Part shown: positions 61,217 to 64,000 of the stretch, piece by piece | How the letters are laid out: every line of letters starts with the position of its first letter | How positions within the stretch are numbered: the first letter of the stretch is position 1 | From: Alviniconcha marisindica | Lineage: Eukaryota; Mollusca; Gastropoda; Provannidae | DNA length: 64,000 nucleotides | Assembly (NCBI GenBank): GCA_018857735.1 | Contig: JABMCL010002510.1 | Span: forward strand, 1-64,000 | Direction: 5' to 3' | The notes under the pieces: generated by a model | Seen by the model: only the letters and a program-made list of their open reading frames with translations | Database searches by the model: none | What the model was told of the DNA's origin: nothing | Translations under genes and position numbers: made by a program

Positions 61217-64000
61217 CACAGCATTTGAGAAAGTTTTCGCTTTCGCTGTTGTACAGATCAAGACTTTCTTCTAGTGATTCACCATTAAAATCCATTGAGA
61301 TTGGATTAAAAAATGTTTTGTTTCGCCGTGACCCAGTGTGCTGCATTTACAGTGGTTCATCTTTTGTAATAGTTGCTCAGCAGCTGAAAGCATCATGTTG
61401 ATGAGAGAGTGCAGTAACAGTATTACTGACTTAGTGAGACGATTCTGAGTGCAGAAGGGAATTTGGACTTCTTCAGATGTGATATTTTTCTCATTATGCC
61501 ATGCAGCATGCCCTGTTACTTTGTGTTTTTGGAAGATGCAAAACGTTGAAAAGAGTGCTGATTTTAATTAGACAATACAAACCATGCGCACATCTTTAGT
61601 GAAAACTCCTTTCTCAATATAAATATGACATACTTGATTGTGTATAAAAAAATATATATAATGCATTAATAAACTAACAAATGATGATGTCAAAGAAGTT
61701 TGATCTATGTAACTTGCAGTTGATGGATAGGTTTGTTCAAGAGGTTTGACCATTCCAGAAAGAAAAACAAAAAGGTGCGGTTTTGTAGTTTATCAGATTT
61801 AATATATACATGCATATTAAGAACACAAAGGTTTCGTTTTACGAAAATGTTGAAAATGGTGGCAGTTTGTTCATTTTAGTTTGTTCTGTCTCAGTTTGTT
61901 CATTTGAGTTTGTTCTGTCTTGTCTCATGCATGCGTTTAGATTGTGAAGATCACCCATCAGTGTTTGAGCACAAGCAAGGGCAACAGTTTTCTTATGAGA
62001 ATACATCTGTTTTACATTTAGTGTCTCAGCTAATAATCATTGTCCCGTTTCTCTAAACTGTGTATCTGTGTGTATTGATGAATAACTCACGGTGCTCATA
62101 CATAGTAACTGGTGTAGATGAGCTGGTTACCGTACCCTTTGAGGAAAATCAGTTTCACAGTGTCCCATAGGGCCAGACAGCCATTGGTTGGCTTGAGTGA
62201 GATCTGCAGAATCTCTGCCATCTTGCAACACCTTTGAATGATGTCTGCAGAATCTCTGCCATCTTGCAACACCAGTGAATGATGTCTGCAGAATCTCTGC
62301 CATCTTGCAACACCATTGAATGATGTCTGCAGAATCTCTGCTGCCTTGCAGCGCCATTTGTTGGCTTGAATGATGTCTGCAGAATCTGTGCTATCTTGCA
62401 ACACCAATGAATGACATCTGCAGAATCTCTGCCATCTTGCAACAACAATGAATGACATCTACAGAATCTCTGCTATCCTGCAACACCATTGGTTCAAATT
62501 CTCAGGATTCCCATTTGGTTAAACCTTGGTGTCATGTTGGGTGTCCAGTGCTAATTTCTGTATCCCTGGACTGGTTGATGTATGCCTTGTGCCTTATAGA
62601 CTTATTGGGGTTACTGTACCTCTGCGGAAACAGCCTGCAGTGGCATATCCTAAATTCTTGCAATTTTTGAGAACTTATTTCTGCTTGGCTGTGACTCAGA
62701 TACATTCATTCAGTGCAGGGTTAATCAGTAAACAAAACTATGTAATGTTGACAGAGTTTAACATGAAGACAGATGAAGAAAATGGGGAAATATAAACAGT
62801 ACAGTAATGTGAGAGGGTACAGTAATTAGCACATCTTTTCTGTATAAATATACCCTGCAGCAACATTATGGGAATTTTTTACTCTCAAGGCTACCTCTCA
62901 AAAGATGTAGATGAACTTGTAGAATTGAGTGTGTGGGCATTAAAAAAACTTTGCTTGGTGATATATATATATATGTATCTATCTCCATTCCTCTTCTGGT
63001 CATACCTGTGTCCGTGACCTTGACCTACCATCAAGGACACTGACAAATGTCACAACCTTGACCTGCCAACAAGGTGATTGACATAAGAAATATCAAAGTG
63101 AAAGTTGATTTTCTTGGTAAATTTGATCCAGTTTAATTCAAAGTTTCTACAGTTGCATGCATGGATTAAATTCATTTAAAAAATGCATTTCCCCCCTTTT
63201 TAACTATGATGTGTATTTTACAAAAGTAACTGGCATGTGCCTTGACTTGGTGAAAACCACAGTGTTGGTGTTTGTTTTTGGGGGGTGTTTTTTCCCCCCT
63301 CAATTTCAGCTCTTCTTCGTGTGTGATCTTTCAATCTTGACATGATGATGACCTTCATATAGTCACATGTTCTTACTTTTTCCATGACCCTATTTTAAGT
63401 ATTGAGCTGAGCTTGAAAAAATAAAAAGCTATTTATTTTGTTGTTTTGAATGCAAGTTGACTGCTTGCACAGCAGTTTTTCTTCTTAATTTCCATTTTAA
63501 AACTGGCATGTTGTAAACCTGGCAAAATAGCATGTTTTTTATGTTGTGCCAAGTTTTATATCCTCTGATTACATCAAAGAGATGTCTGATTACTGTACCA
63601 GAAACAAGCATGTGATTTGACAGAAGACTGCCATTGTATGCCAAAGATCATGAGGAATGTACAAGGAGTTTGAATTTGCATGTTTTTTTCTTTCTTTCTA
63701 GGTGAGTGTTGATGAGAGGGAGTGAATAGGGGGGTTGGGTTGTTGGTGCTTTGTATGAATCTGACAGCTAGTTTGTGATCTTGTTCATTTTATTTTTCAT
63801 TCCCCATACTCTGTACATGTGCATCTATTGTTTTATAATTTGTTGTTACCAGTGCACCCGGAGCTGTGTTTTCTCTCAAAAAACAACAAAACCCAGGGTC
63901 TGAGACCAGCTTCCTGTGCTTCATAGATCTCAGTAGAGCACCAGGATGTGTGTATCATTCCGTTTCTTGGTCCTGCTTGCTATGCTCATCTTGTTCTAAC
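61217..64000. other. Downstream of CEP76, no gene seen
   Basis: AT-rich with one minisatellite (62190-62480) and short (TA)n runs near 62960. No exon supported. Confidence 0.55.
62190..62480. repeat. 41-bp minisatellite, about 7 copies
   Basis: Unit ATGATGTCTGCAGAATCTCT plus GCCATCTTGCAACACCATTGA, with a variant copy containing TTGTTGGCTTGA. Confidence 0.92.

Overview
This is eukaryotic (animal) nuclear DNA. Coding sequence is split into short exons of about 60-310 bases with GT-AG boundaries, introns run from hundreds of bases to several kilobases, and the rest is rich in microsatellites, minisatellites, tRNA-derived SINEs and small DNA transposons. The proteins resemble their vertebrate counterparts without being vertebrate. 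The repeat style suggests a lophotrochozoan, most likely a gastropod mollusc; that assignment is inference.

Layout: 1-3060 is a GC-rich higher-order satellite. 3315-8318 (+) holds recognisable exons of lysosomal aspartylglucosaminidase (AGA), but the gene is broken or incompletely assembled: a 38-bp frame-shifting duplication, missing exons including the one with the catalytic threonine, and incompatible exon phases. 8320-29100 has no confident gene; it carries a foldback element, SINEs, and several minisatellites. 29105-44723 (-) is a TLDc-domain gene, the MEAK7/TLDC1 orthologue, seven exons found with perfectly matching phases but an N-terminal exon missing. 45163-61153 (+) is a complete 12-exon CEP76 gene (656 residues by the exon model). 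MEAK7 and CEP76 are head to head, 439 bp apart, so they probably share a bidirectional promoter. A small unrecognised gene appears to be nested antisense in CEP76 intron 2 (49295-50713). 61154-64000 has no gene that I can see.

The most unusual pattern is that tandem arrays repeatedly straddle exon edges. Of the 17 splice acceptors in MEAK7 and CEP76, seven have been tandemly copied together with the adjacent exon start (2 to 12 copies, units 28-84 bp), always with the working copy at the exon-proximal end. One donor has been copied the same way. Several arrays keep the reading frame, most strikingly six 72-bp copies before CEP76 exon 6. Other notable structures are a piggyBac-like element inserted into a SINE with its TTAA duplication still readable, a 2-kb TTAA-flanked inverted-repeat element, a 448-bp element made internally of short palindromes, and two homopolymer-rich blocks that look like poor assembly.

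Functionally the three recognised genes are unrelated: AGA and MEAK7 act at the lysosome, CEP76 at the centriole. Only the MEAK7/CEP76 pair shows a shared regulatory arrangement.
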